In this document: one piece after another, positions 1-5,928 of the stretch
How positions within the stretch are numbered: the first letter of the stretch is position 1
Layout of the letters: the number at the start of each line of letters is the position of its first letter
DNA from: Candidatus Woesearchaeota archaeon
GTDB taxonomy: Archaea; Nanobdellota; Nanobdellia; Woesearchaeales; SKIA01
NCBI GenBank assembly: GCA_007116645.1
Contig: SKIA01000062.1
Span: forward strand, 1-16,257
Direction of reading: 5' to 3'
DNA: 16,257 bases
The notes under the pieces: model-generated
Seen by the model: only the letters and a program-made list of their open reading frames with translations
Databases searched by the model: none
Told to the model about the DNA's origin: nothing
Program-made: the position numbers and the translations under genes

Positions 1-460
1 GCTTACTAGCCGACGTCCAGCCGATCGTTCTCCCGCTCACACCACCATCACTATCAAAATATCCAGAGAGAAAAGCAGCGTGCAAGCAAGGTCTTCGTAA
101 AATAGAAACAGGAACACGTACAATTCCGCTTTTCTTTCCTGAAGGAATATTCATTTCATCAGTCAAAAACCTGTGCCAGCTTTTATGAACAATGTGTACT
201 GCGTACTGACCCTGCTTTGCCATTCTTGCTACCCGGACAGAAAATCGAATATTGGGATGCACATCAAGCAATTCATGATATGCTTTGCATACATTATTCA
301 GCCAATCAACGTTACTGGCATATATTGAGACTCGATAATGTGGAGAAGAGCTGGTGCGAGACTTCCTGCCACCATACACTGTGCCATCGCCAACTATTGC
401 TCCCAGCAAGTACGCAACATCAATAGTAAGCAATATAGGTAACACAGGACGAATATTCAC
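1..460 (-). CDS. LAGLIDADG homing endonuclease-like protein, partial (3' end beyond window)
   Basis: An open frame with no stop runs from about 476 to the left edge, giving about 153 residues from a GTG at 458-460. Two LAGLIDADG motifs are visible: LLGAIVGDG at residues 18-26 and FLSGYFDSDGG at residues 130-140. Asp25 and Asp138 occupy the usual metal-binding catalytic positions. The segment between them ends in a GKKSGIVRVP stretch typical of archaeal homing endonucleases. Proteins of this family cut long asymmetric DNA sites and drive spread of their host intron or intein, or act as free-standing genes. No ATG lies before the first motif; the GTG is preferred because a T/A-rich box lies about 27 nt upstream, as for other genes here. 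GTG at 443-445 is an alternative. The gene follows rpl37e on the same strand after a 52-nt gap. Family assignment is firm; the start, and whether it is free-standing, are uncertain. Confidence 0.8.
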   Translation of the reverse strand, partial: MNIRPVLPILLTIDVAYLLGAIVGDGTVYGGRKSRTSSSPHYRVSIYASNVDWLNNVCKAYHELLDVHPNIRFSVRVARMAKQGQYAVHIVHKSWHRFLTDEMNIPSGKKSGIVRVPVSILRRPCLHAAFLSGYFDSDGGVSGRTIGWTSASK

Positions 461-479
461 AAAAATATTAAGAATTTAA

Positions 480-492
480 CAAATAAAAAAAC
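480..492 (-). promoter_or_regulatory. T/A-rich element: terminator of rpl37e and/or TATA box of the endonuclease gene
   Basis: On the minus strand the sequence reads TTTTTTTATTTG just after the rpl37e stop codon. A T-run of this kind is the usual archaeal terminator signal. The same stretch lies about 27 nt upstream of the proposed GTG start at 460, the distance expected for the TATA box of a leaderless transcript. Both roles are inferred from sequence and position. Confidence 0.4.
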
Positions 493-512
493 TCTGGGCG
501 AATGTCCAGTGA

Positions 513-680
513 CTATACGCGAGTAGCCCAGGCGTATGACCTCAGCTTGGTTGATTTACCAAAGCCGCAGCTAGAACAGACGCCGTGTCCGACGTGGAAT
601 GAGCGGTTTCCGCATCTTCGACAGGATCGGTGCGTTTTTTTGCCGCTCTTGCGGCCCATTGATGGTGTTCCTTTAGTCAT
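513..680 (-). CDS. rpl37e: Ribosomal protein eL37 (L37e)
   Basis: This 55-residue protein begins MTKGTPSMGRKSGKKTHRSC, which matches the near-invariant start of archaeal and eukaryotic eL37. It carries the four zinc-ribbon cysteines as Cys20-x2-Cys23 and Cys35-x2-Cys38 (CGFG following). It belongs to the large ribosomal subunit, where it binds 23S rRNA. The length is normal for the family. Its ATG overlaps the stop of the upstream Sm-like gene in an ATGA arrangement (677-680), so the two are translationally coupled. The lsm-rpl37e pairing is widespread in archaea, which supports both calls. The opposite strand also has an open frame of 63 codons here, but it has no recognisable features. Confidence 0.95.
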   Translation of the reverse strand: MTKGTPSMGRKSGKKTHRSCRRCGNRSFHVGHGVCSSCGFGKSTKLRSYAWATRV

Positions 681-904
681 GCTGGTGAAATGATAATGAT
701 GGTGTCGCCGCGGATAAAGAGCGTACCGAGTTTTCGGGTGATCTCTCCTTCAACGCGCTCTTCAGCATCGTCAAGTACGGTGTTGATGTGGATGTCAAAA
801 GCTTTCAGGGTGCCTGTATATTGGCGACCGTTCTTTAGTTCAACAATCACTTTCTTGTTGCGAGCTGCGTTCAATGCGTCTAAGGGTCTTGCGGGGTCCA
901 TCAT
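677..904 (-). CDS. Archaeal Sm-like protein (Lsm/SmAP)
   Basis: The 75-residue product has the two-part Sm fold. The Sm1 motif spans about residues 17-48 with the RNA-binding set Asp37, His39, Asn41 in FDIHIN. The Sm2 motif has Arg65-Gly66-Asp67 in IRGDTIIIISP. Archaeal Sm proteins form heptameric or hexameric rings that bind U-rich RNA, and they are linked to tRNA and other RNA processing. The length is typical. Two ATGs are adjacent (904 and 901); the first is used here. A TATA-like TTTATAAA at 942-949 lies about 41 nt upstream, so this gene probably has a short leader of about 15 nt, unlike most genes in the window. A GGAG lies 11 nt before the ATG. The gene is divergent from the eS8 gene and is followed by rpl37e. 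Confidence 0.93.
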   Translation of the reverse strand: MMDPARPLDALNAARNKKVIVELKNGRQYTGTLKAFDIHINTVLDDAEERVEGEITRKLGTLFIRGDTIIIISPA

Positions 905-940
905 AGTAATTTAATCTCCAACACAGGCGAACATCGGGCC

Positions 941-951
941 GTTTATAAAGT
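941..951 (-). promoter_or_regulatory. TATA box of lsm-rpl37e
   Basis: The palindromic TTTATAAA sits in the 113-nt divergent region between lsm and the eS8 gene. It is centred about 41 nt from the lsm ATG. With initiation about 25 nt downstream it would yield a leader of roughly 15 nt carrying a GGAG. The assignment is by position only. Confidence 0.5.
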
Positions 952-975
952 TTTGGGCGGACACCATACCGCAAC

Positions 976-998
976 GAACAGCAACGTTTAAAAACACC
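976..998 (+). promoter_or_regulatory. Ribosomal-protein promoter of rps8e (copy 1 of a shared 23-nt block)
   Basis: The block contains CAGCAACGTTTAAAAACACC, preceded by GAA. TTTAAAA is the TATA core and the bases before it would form the BRE. It ends 19 nt before the ATG at 1018, which puts the TATA centre about 27 nt upstream and predicts a leaderless or nearly leaderless mRNA. The same 23 nt occur at 7468-7490 on the other strand before rps12, with the same 19-nt gap to the ATG. Confidence 0.75.
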
Positions 999-1017
999 CT
1001 CTAATTCACGAACAGTA

Positions 1018-1392
1018 ATGGTAACAAACCAATCACGGTCAAACAGAAAACCAAGCGGTGCACGCTACAAGCGACTCATCGTACGGCGCCAGCACCAAGC
1101 AGGCGGAACACCAGCACTCACAAAGATAGGTGCTGAAAGAAAACGCAGCGTACGCACTATTGGTGGAAACCAAAAAAACCAGCTTTTGGCAAGCCAAACA
1201 GCAACCGTGGTCGGAAAAGACGGCAAACACGTACAAGCAACCATTATTTCTGTAACAGAAAACGCAGCGAACAGACACTTTGTTCGCCGTAACATCCTTA
1301 CTAAAGGAAGCATTCTTGAAACAGACAAAGGACTTGCTAAAGTTACTAACAGACCAGGTCAAGACGGCGTAATTCACGCAGTCCTTCAATAA
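1018..1392 (+). CDS. rps8e: Ribosomal protein eS8 (S8e)
   Basis: The 124-residue product is an archaeal-length eS8, a small-subunit protein bound to 16S rRNA. It shows a basic N-terminal region, the segment RTIGGNQKNQLLAS that corresponds to the family's conserved RGGN-KVRLL-A signature, and a C-terminal NRPGQDGVIHAVL corresponding to the typical NRPGQDGVVNAVL ending. The ATG at 1018 is set by the strong TATA block ending 19 nt upstream. It is the first gene of the plus-strand run and diverges from lsm-rpl37e. Thirty-two nt separate its stop from the next gene, which seems to have its own TATA box. Confidence 0.93.
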   Translation: MVTNQSRSNRKPSGARYKRLIVRRQHQAGGTPALTKIGAERKRSVRTIGGNQKNQLLASQTATVVGKDGKHVQATIISVTENAANRHFVRRNILTKGSILETDKGLAKVTNRPGQDGVIHAVLQ

Positions 1393-1393
1393 G

Positions 1394-1402
1394 CTTTTTA
1401 AG
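1394..1402 (+). promoter_or_regulatory. Probable TATA box of the surface-protein gene
   Basis: CTTTTTAAG directly follows the rps8e stop codon and is centred about 27 nt before the ATG at 1425. This fits a leaderless transcript. The T5 run could also contribute to termination of rps8e. The inference rests on position and composition only. Confidence 0.45.
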
Positions 1403-1424
1403 CCCTGGGTTCGCCAAACACTGT

Positions 1425-3161
1425 ATGAGAGGTGTATTAGTTTTCCTAGCAGTGTTATTTGTTGCTGCAAACATCACCGTCTATGAACAAGCAGACACAT
1501 TCACAGTGGATGACACTCTTTTTACCATAGAAAACCTTCTTGAAGACAGAACAAACATTCGTGTCAACCAATTCGCAAGTATCTGGCGCGTTGATGACTG
1601 CCAAAACACTATCAATTACATCGTCTGCCTGACTGCTGCCACCAACCAAACAGCAACGATTAGTGTTGAAGAAATAAACACGAGCTACACCCTCACAAGA
1701 AGCATTCCTGACCGCGTACAGATTGGCGAGCCATTTCGCGTGGAGCTTACAATCACAAATCACGCGCCCACGCAACGAACCTTCACGCTCACAGAGCACA
1801 CTACTGCGCGCACAGAACAATACTCAAGTATCCAGTCCGATCTCACATGGACTGGCACGATAGCAGCAGAATCGCAGCGAACACTCGCATACACTGCCAT
1901 CATCACCACCCCAACAACATTTACCGCGCGCGTAGCCGAGCCGTACGAAAAAAACCATAGCGCAACCGTACGCGTAGATGATTTTGTTACTGCAACAACA
2001 AATTACGTCAACCAAACAACGACCGACAGCACCTACGAATTTCGCACCACATTACGCCTTGACGAAGAAGCAGAAACATACGTACTCATACAAGCCCCAG
2101 GATTACAGATAAGCAATCGCATAAACCTTACGCAACAACTCACAAGAACATTTCTTGCAAACCAAACACCATACTTTGGCTTTAACTACAAAGTACCACA
2201 AGGAATGCACACAAACATCACCGTAACAGTCACAACAGAAACAAGCACTGCCGAGTCGACGAGAACTTACACTTACCCCGTCAGGGACGCGTTTAGTCCG
2301 ATTCAAATAATTCACGATTACAAAGACGCACAACTACCCGTAAACCAAGACCACCCTATCAGCCTGACATTTATCAATCCAAACAACCGCACAGTAAACG
2401 CGCAACTGCGCGCAGTAAGCGTTCTTGCAGATATCGACACCTCCATCACGCTCCCGCCAAGCGGCGTTGCAGAACACACCTTCTCAGTTCGACCGAACGT
2501 GACAAACAGCGACTACACCATCTTAGTAACGCTCACCTATAACGATGTCAACGATGTTGAAACAATAACCCAAGACTCGTTGCGCATACGCAGCGTCACG
2601 CCGCAAACACCCCCAAGCACCGAGCAACCAACCACTCCGCAAGACCCATCAATGCGTATGAGGGCACAACAAACAAGCACAGGGTACAACCTTCTTATCA
2701 CGCCTAATGACTTTACCACAACAAACGGAACGCTGGTCATCAGACACTTTGCAGAAGTCATTTACAACGACACCATCCTGCTCAACCAAACACTCACTCT
2801 TCCTGTCCAAACACACGGAACGTATCGCGCACAACTGACAACCAACCAAACAACCGTCACCGCAGAACACGTCATCAATCAACCGCCAGAACCAGTGATA
2901 GAAGAAACACCGCTTGAAGAAGAAACAACCAACTTCTTACTCTTAGCAGCACTCATTTTTTTGGGACTGACCATCACGGTTATCGGCCTTCGCGCAGCAT
3001 ACCTGCACCGACGACTAGAACACCTCATGACAGTATATGAACAAACACAAGCATTCATCACCACATTCACTCCGAAAACTCCTGAAGACCAAGAGCGCCT
3101 TGCGCAATTACAACAAGAACTTGCGCGGATACAACAAGAAATCGCTGACCACAAACATTAA
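1425..3161 (+). CDS. Large Thr-rich cell-surface protein with C-terminal membrane anchor and cytoplasmic coiled coil
   Basis: The family is not recognised. The 578-residue product starts with a hydrophobic signal sequence (residues 1-16). There follows a long extracellular part of beta-rich, Thr/Asn-rich sequence. Residues 88-185 and about 290-390 look like repeated Ig/CARDB-type sandwich domains (segments such as FRVELTITNHAP and ISLTFINPNNRT). About fourteen N-x-S/T sequons suggest N-glycosylation, and Cys59 and Cys68 could form a disulfide. A Pro/Thr linker lies near 391-410. One transmembrane segment spans about 503-526, followed by RRLEHL and a charged coiled coil (about 553-576) that would lie in the cytoplasm. 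There is no lipobox, so it is not a substrate of the nearby LspA. It is probably cotranscribed with the small coiled-coil protein gene 34 nt downstream. A cell-envelope role is inferred. Confidence 0.75.
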   Translation: MRGVLVFLAVLFVAANITVYEQADTFTVDDTLFTIENLLEDRTNIRVNQFASIWRVDDCQNTINYIVCLTAATNQTATISVEEINTSYTLTRSIPDRVQIGEPFRVELTITNHAPTQRTFTLTEHTTARTEQYSSIQSDLTWTGTIAAESQRTLAYTAIITTPTTFTARVAEPYEKNHSATVRVDDFVTATTNYVNQTTTDSTYEFRTTLRLDEEAETYVLIQAPGLQISNRINLTQQLTRTFLANQTPYFGFNYKVPQGMHTNITVTVTTETSTAESTRTYTYPVRDAFSPIQIIHDYKDAQLPVNQDHPISLTFINPNNRTVNAQLRAVSVLADIDTSITLPPSGVAEHTFSVRPNVTNSDYTILVTLTYNDVNDVETITQDSLRIRSVTPQTPPSTEQPTTPQDPSMRMRAQQTSTGYNLLITPNDFTTTNGTLVIRHFAEVIYNDTILLNQTLTLPVQTHGTYRAQLTTNQTTVTAEHVINQPPEPVIEETPLEEETTNFLLLAALIFLGLTITVIGLRAAYLHRRLEHLMTVYEQTQAFITTFTPKTPEDQERLAQLQQELARIQQEIADHKH

Positions 3162-3186
3162 AAAAGACCAAACAAACAAAAAGAGT

Positions 3187-3191
3187 GGTGA
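3187..3191 (+). promoter_or_regulatory. Shine-Dalgarno site fixing the start at 3196
   Basis: GGTGA lies four bases before ATG 3196. It selects this ATG over in-frame codons that extend back into the preceding gene. Its presence at an internal operon position contrasts with the leaderless first genes. Confidence 0.7.
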
Positions 3192-3195
3192 GCAC

Positions 3196-3558
3196 ATGAA
3201 CTTGAAGTTTTGGGAAAAAGAAGAAGACCCCTTTGACTCATTAAGCACAGACCTCTCAGCAGATTTCTCCGTACCAAAAACAGACTTCTCAAACCCTGGA
3301 GCGGAGATGACAAACCCAAACGCTCACGACGCACTCGGACAATACACACCAGAAAACCACCCTCAAGGAATGGCCTTTGTACCACAAGACCAACAACCAC
3401 AAAACGCCAAAGACAATACGTGGCAGTACGATGTTATCATCGCGCGCCTTGACAGCATCAAGTCACAACTGGAAATGCTCAACCACCGCCTAGAAAACGT
3501 AGAAAAAGTGCAGCAAACACAAAAGGACGCTCCGCGCGGACCGTGGTATACGAAGTAA
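3196..3558 (+). CDS. Small soluble coiled-coil protein of unknown function
   Basis: This 120-residue hydrophilic protein is not assigned to a named family. The N-terminus MNLKFWEKEEDPFDSL is followed by a disordered, Pro/Asn/Gln-rich stretch to about residue 75. A heptad-like helix then spans residues 79-107 (YDVIIARLDSIKSQLEMLNH onward). It has no signal peptide and no membrane segment. The start is set by a GGTGA site four bases upstream. It lies 34 nt after the surface-protein gene with no evident promoter between, so the two are probably one operon. The cytoplasmic coiled-coil tail of the surface protein is a plausible partner, but that is inference. Similar small acidic-start, coiled-coil-end proteins are, as I recall, common in DPANN-type genomes. 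Confidence 0.7.
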   Translation: MNLKFWEKEEDPFDSLSTDLSADFSVPKTDFSNPGAEMTNPNAHDALGQYTPENHPQGMAFVPQDQQPQNAKDNTWQYDVIIARLDSIKSQLEMLNHRLENVEKVQQTQKDAPRGPWYTK

Positions 3559-3561
3559 ACA

Positions 3562-3570
3562 CATAAATAA
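3562..3570 (+). promoter_or_regulatory. TATA box of lspA
   Basis: CATAAATAA is centred about 24 nt before the lspA ATG at 3591, in a 32-nt gap with no Shine-Dalgarno sequence. A leaderless transcript is predicted. Confidence 0.5.
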
Positions 3571-3590
3571 TCACGCACACAACCACACAC

Positions 3591-4028
3591 ATGAGAATCC
3601 TCGCAACCACTACCGCACTCGCACTATTCATTCTAGATCAAGCACTCAAACTCATCGCACAACACAACGGGCCAAGCGCGGGACTATACACGTACACGCT
3701 TAATACCGGAATGACATTTGGCTTTTTTCCAAACGCAAACACCGCAATGATCGTCATCAGCGTCATCGCGCTCGCACTACTCGTATACGTTATCAGAACA
3801 GAAAAAAACTATGAATTCTTTGGACTCGCACTCATCATCGCAGGAGTCCTCTCAAACGGTATTGATAGACTCGTTCACGGAGGAGTTATTGATTATATCA
3901 GAATAGGAACGTTTCCCGTCTTTAACATCGCTGACGCACTCATCATAACAGGCGTAGCAGTTCTTATCGGTCTTGAAGCACAAAAAACAGTTCAGAAATC
4001 ATCCAAATCATCAAGGTCTTCTAAATAA
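3591..4028 (+). CDS. lspA: Lipoprotein signal peptidase (signal peptidase II, LspA)
   Basis: The 145-residue product has four hydrophobic segments and the LspA motifs in order: LDQALK near residues 15-20, NTGMTFGF at 38-45, SNGIDRL at 88-94 and FNIADALI at 111-118. Asp92 and Asp115 match the catalytic aspartate pair of this membrane aspartyl protease, which in bacteria removes the signal peptide of diacylglyceryl-modified prolipoproteins. The length is slightly short of the usual bacterial 150-170. The C-terminus ends in a Ser/Lys-rich tail (KSSKSSRSSK) not usual for the family. The gene overlaps the convergent aIF1A gene by 37 nt. It is near sppA, another membrane protease. LspA is rare in archaea, where the lipoprotein-processing route is less well defined, so the substrate is uncertain. 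Confidence 0.88.
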   Translation: MRILATTTALALFILDQALKLIAQHNGPSAGLYTYTLNTGMTFGFFPNANTAMIVISVIALALLVYVIRTEKNYEFFGLALIIAGVLSNGIDRLVHGGVIDYIRIGTFPVFNIADALIITGVAVLIGLEAQKTVQKSSKSSRSSK

Positions 4029-4300
4029 CCATTACTTCTCAGCCACGAAGACTGGTGCGGACGATACTTATAGATGATATCGCCTTTCTCGTCACCGCCA
4101 AATTCCCACGGCTCCACTAAAACAATGTCTCCTTCGCGCACCCACAATCGCCGTTTTAAGCGACCAGGAATACGACAGACGCGCTCGTTACCGTCAATGC
4201 AGCGTACTCTACAACGAGAGCCGCCAAGACGCTGAGCAAGAAGTCCTAATACTTCTCCCTCACGAGGAACGCGCACACGAGTTGTTTCTTGTTCTTCCAT
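3992..4300 (-). CDS. eif1A: Translation initiation factor aIF1A
   Basis: The 102-residue product has the S1-like OB fold of aIF1A/eIF1A. Diagnostic stretches are RVRVPREGEVLG near the N-terminus, RCRVRCIDGNERVCRIPGRL in the middle, then RLWVREGDIVLVEPWEF and KGDIIYKYRP. It binds the A site of the small subunit during initiation. The ATG at 4300 is chosen because the conserved sequence starts directly after it and a TATA box is centred 27 nt upstream; an in-frame extension to 4363 would cross that promoter. The C-terminus ends LEDLDDLDDF, an acidic repeat lying in the 37-nt convergent overlap with lspA. It is divergent from sppA. Confidence 0.93.
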   Translation of the reverse strand: MEEQETTRVRVPREGEVLGLLAQRLGGSRCRVRCIDGNERVCRIPGRLKRRLWVREGDIVLVEPWEFGGDEKGDIIYKYRPHQSSWLRSNGYLEDLDDLDDF

Positions 4301-4311
4301 TACAATGACAA

Positions 4312-4338
4312 GCGACGCCGCGCTTATAAAGGTGTCGC
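4312..4338 (-). promoter_or_regulatory. aIF1A promoter: TATA box inside an imperfect inverted repeat
   Basis: The TATA core TTATAA (4324-4329) lies 27 nt before the aIF1A ATG. It is centred between two arms, GCGACGCC (4312-4319) and GGTGTCGC (4331-4338), complementary at 7 of 8 positions. The arms could be an operator or chance. The TATA call is firmer than the operator call. Confidence 0.5.
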
Positions 4339-4348
4339 CGCAAGCAAC

Positions 4349-4359
4349 ATACATAAAAA
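4349..4359 (+). promoter_or_regulatory. TATA box of sppA
   Basis: ATACATAAAAA is centred about 27 nt upstream of the sppA ATG at 4382 with no Shine-Dalgarno sequence between. It points to a leaderless transcript covering sppA and the Dph2-like gene. Confidence 0.55.
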
Positions 4360-4381
4360 GCAACGCCGCTTCCTACGCCAC

Positions 4382-5245
4382 ATGAAAACACGTTATATCG
4401 TACTCATCGCCATAGGGATCTTCATCAGCGTCTTCGCACTCACACTCATACTCGCCCCTGCAGCACAAAGCAGCGGCCCATCAACAACAAACGTTGCTAT
4501 CATCCCAGTACACGGAGTTATCACCCTCTCAGGATCAAACGACTTGTTCAGTCCACAAACAGCGTCAGCAACAGACATCGTGCGCTACATCGAACAAGCA
4601 GACGACACGCGAGGAATACGCCTTATCGTCCTAGAAATCAATAGTCCAGGAGGATCAGCTGTTGCCTCACAAGAAATCGCTTCTGCTATCCAACGAGCAG
4701 AAACCCCAACAGTAGCATGGGTGCGAGAAGTAGGTGCGTCAGGCGCGTACTGGATAGCATCACAAACAGACTACGTCATCGCAAACCCAATGAGCATCAC
4801 CGGATCAGTAGGTGTTATCGCGTCATATCTTGAATTCTCAGAGTTTCTTGGGCGATACAACGTCACGTACGAACAACTTACCGCAGGAGAAAACAAAGAC
4901 GTGGGAAACCCCTTTGTCCGCATGACAGACGAGCAACGAGCAATGCTCCAAGCACAACTTGACAGCATCCACGACTACTTTGTTGACGACGTTGCCAAAG
5001 GAAGAAACCTAACTGAAGAACAAATAGCAGAGGTGCGGACAGGAATGTTCTTTTTAGGAGCACAAGCACAAGAACTCGGTCTTGTGGACGAGCTTGGCGG
5101 ACGATACGAACTCGAAGCATACCTTAAAGAAGAGCTTGGAACAACACCCAGATATCGACGATACGAACGACAAAGAGGTTTTTTTGAACAACTTGCAGGC
5201 GTCTTTTCCCCAGGAATACCAGTAGGGGTACGGGTAACAAGCTAA
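4382..5245 (+). CDS. sppA: Signal peptide peptidase SppA (S49 family serine protease)
   Basis: The 287-residue single-domain SppA has an N-terminal membrane anchor at about residues 5-25. The catalytic Ser120 is in the motif EVGASGAYWIAS and the catalytic Lys172 is in GENKDVGNPF, matching the Ser-Lys dyad of the family. INSPGGSAV (86-94) and ITGSVGVI (139-146) are also characteristic. The active site would face outside the membrane, where the enzyme degrades cleaved signal peptides or misfolded proteins. The length is that of the short bacterial/archaeal type. ATG 4382 is preferred over upstream in-frame codons because the hydrophobic anchor begins there and a TATA box lies 27 nt before it. 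The stop overlaps the next start as TAATG (5243-5247), so the downstream gene is coupled. Confidence 0.93.
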   Translation: MKTRYIVLIAIGIFISVFALTLILAPAAQSSGPSTTNVAIIPVHGVITLSGSNDLFSPQTASATDIVRYIEQADDTRGIRLIVLEINSPGGSAVASQEIASAIQRAETPTVAWVREVGASGAYWIASQTDYVIANPMSITGSVGVIASYLEFSEFLGRYNVTYEQLTAGENKDVGNPFVRMTDEQRAMLQAQLDSIHDYFVDDVAKGRNLTEEQIAEVRTGMFFLGAQAQELGLVDELGGRYELEAYLKEELGTTPRYRRYERQRGFFEQLAGVFSPGIPVGVRVTS

Positions 5246-5928
5246 TGAAACCCATGCGCGTAGAACACATCTCAGTATACCGCGTAGCAGAAGTAACGCT
5301 ACCGCAAGACCTATTAGAAGCGCTCCCAGAACACCTCGCACTCTTCGTGCCAGCACAATGGGTTGACAAACTACCACACATCACAAAGCAACTCGAGAAC
5401 GCAGGGAAAAAAGTAGAACTCTACCAAGCACGCCACACCAGCGCCCCAGGACAAATTCTTGGGTGCAGCATACAAACATGGGACGGCGTTGACGGCTTTT
5501 TGTACGTAGGAGAAGGAGAGTTCCACCCAAAAGCGCTCTTGTTCAAGAACGCACAGCCAGTATACCGCTACGAGCCACTGCTTGAGACATGGGACGTCTT
5601 TTCACGAGAAGAAATAGAGAAGATCATGAAACAGCACAAAGGCGCTCTGCTCAAATTCTTACACGCAAACACCATCGGAGTATTAACAACGACCAAGAGC
5701 GGGCAAAAAGACGGAAAAGCGATTGAACATTTGCGAGAGAAATATCCTGACAAAGACTTCGTACACTTCTTAGTAAACACCGTAGACTGGGAAGGCCTTA
5801 ACGACTTTCCATTCGTTGAAGTATGGCTCAACACGGGCTGTCCACGCATAGGCCTTGACGACTACAACAAAGTAGACAAGCCCATCATGAACGCAGAACA
5901 CGTACTTGAAGGCATCCACAGCTTTTAG
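5245..5928 (+). CDS. Dph2-like protein lacking the N-terminal domain
   Basis: The 227-residue product matches the middle and C-terminal domains of the diphthamide enzyme Dph2. Signatures are PGQILGCS (Cys74), GFLYVGEGEFHPKALLF, and NTGCPRIGLDD (Cys199). Archaeal Dph2 is a [4Fe-4S] enzyme of about 340 residues that transfers the aminocarboxypropyl group of SAM to a histidine of EF2, using three cluster cysteines. In Pyrococcus horikoshii Dph2 these are Cys59, Cys163 and Cys287. The spacing of the last two (124) is nearly the same here (125), but the first cysteine and about 90 preceding residues are absent; no other cysteine exists in the protein. The gene is coupled to sppA by a TAATG overlap, so no coding space is left for the missing part. 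Whether it makes diphthamide is open. Confidence 0.8.
   Translation: MKPMRVEHISVYRVAEVTLPQDLLEALPEHLALFVPAQWVDKLPHITKQLENAGKKVELYQARHTSAPGQILGCSIQTWDGVDGFLYVGEGEFHPKALLFKNAQPVYRYEPLLETWDVFSREEIEKIMKQHKGALLKFLHANTIGVLTTTKSGQKDGKAIEHLREKYPDKDFVHFLVNTVDWEGLNDFPFVEVWLNTGCPRIGLDDYNKVDKPIMNAEHVLEGIHSF

Noticed and set aside
217..426. Plus-strand open frame of 69 codons
   Set aside because: It is antisense to the LAGLIDADG endonuclease gene, has no Shine-Dalgarno or TATA box at a useful distance, and its product has no recognisable features.
502..693. Plus-strand open frame of 63 codons
   Set aside because: It lies opposite rpl37e, which is unmistakable on the minus strand.
1425..1480. Lipobox in the surface protein, which would make it an LspA substrate
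   Set aside because: The signal sequence has no cysteine near its cleavage region; the first cysteine is residue 59.
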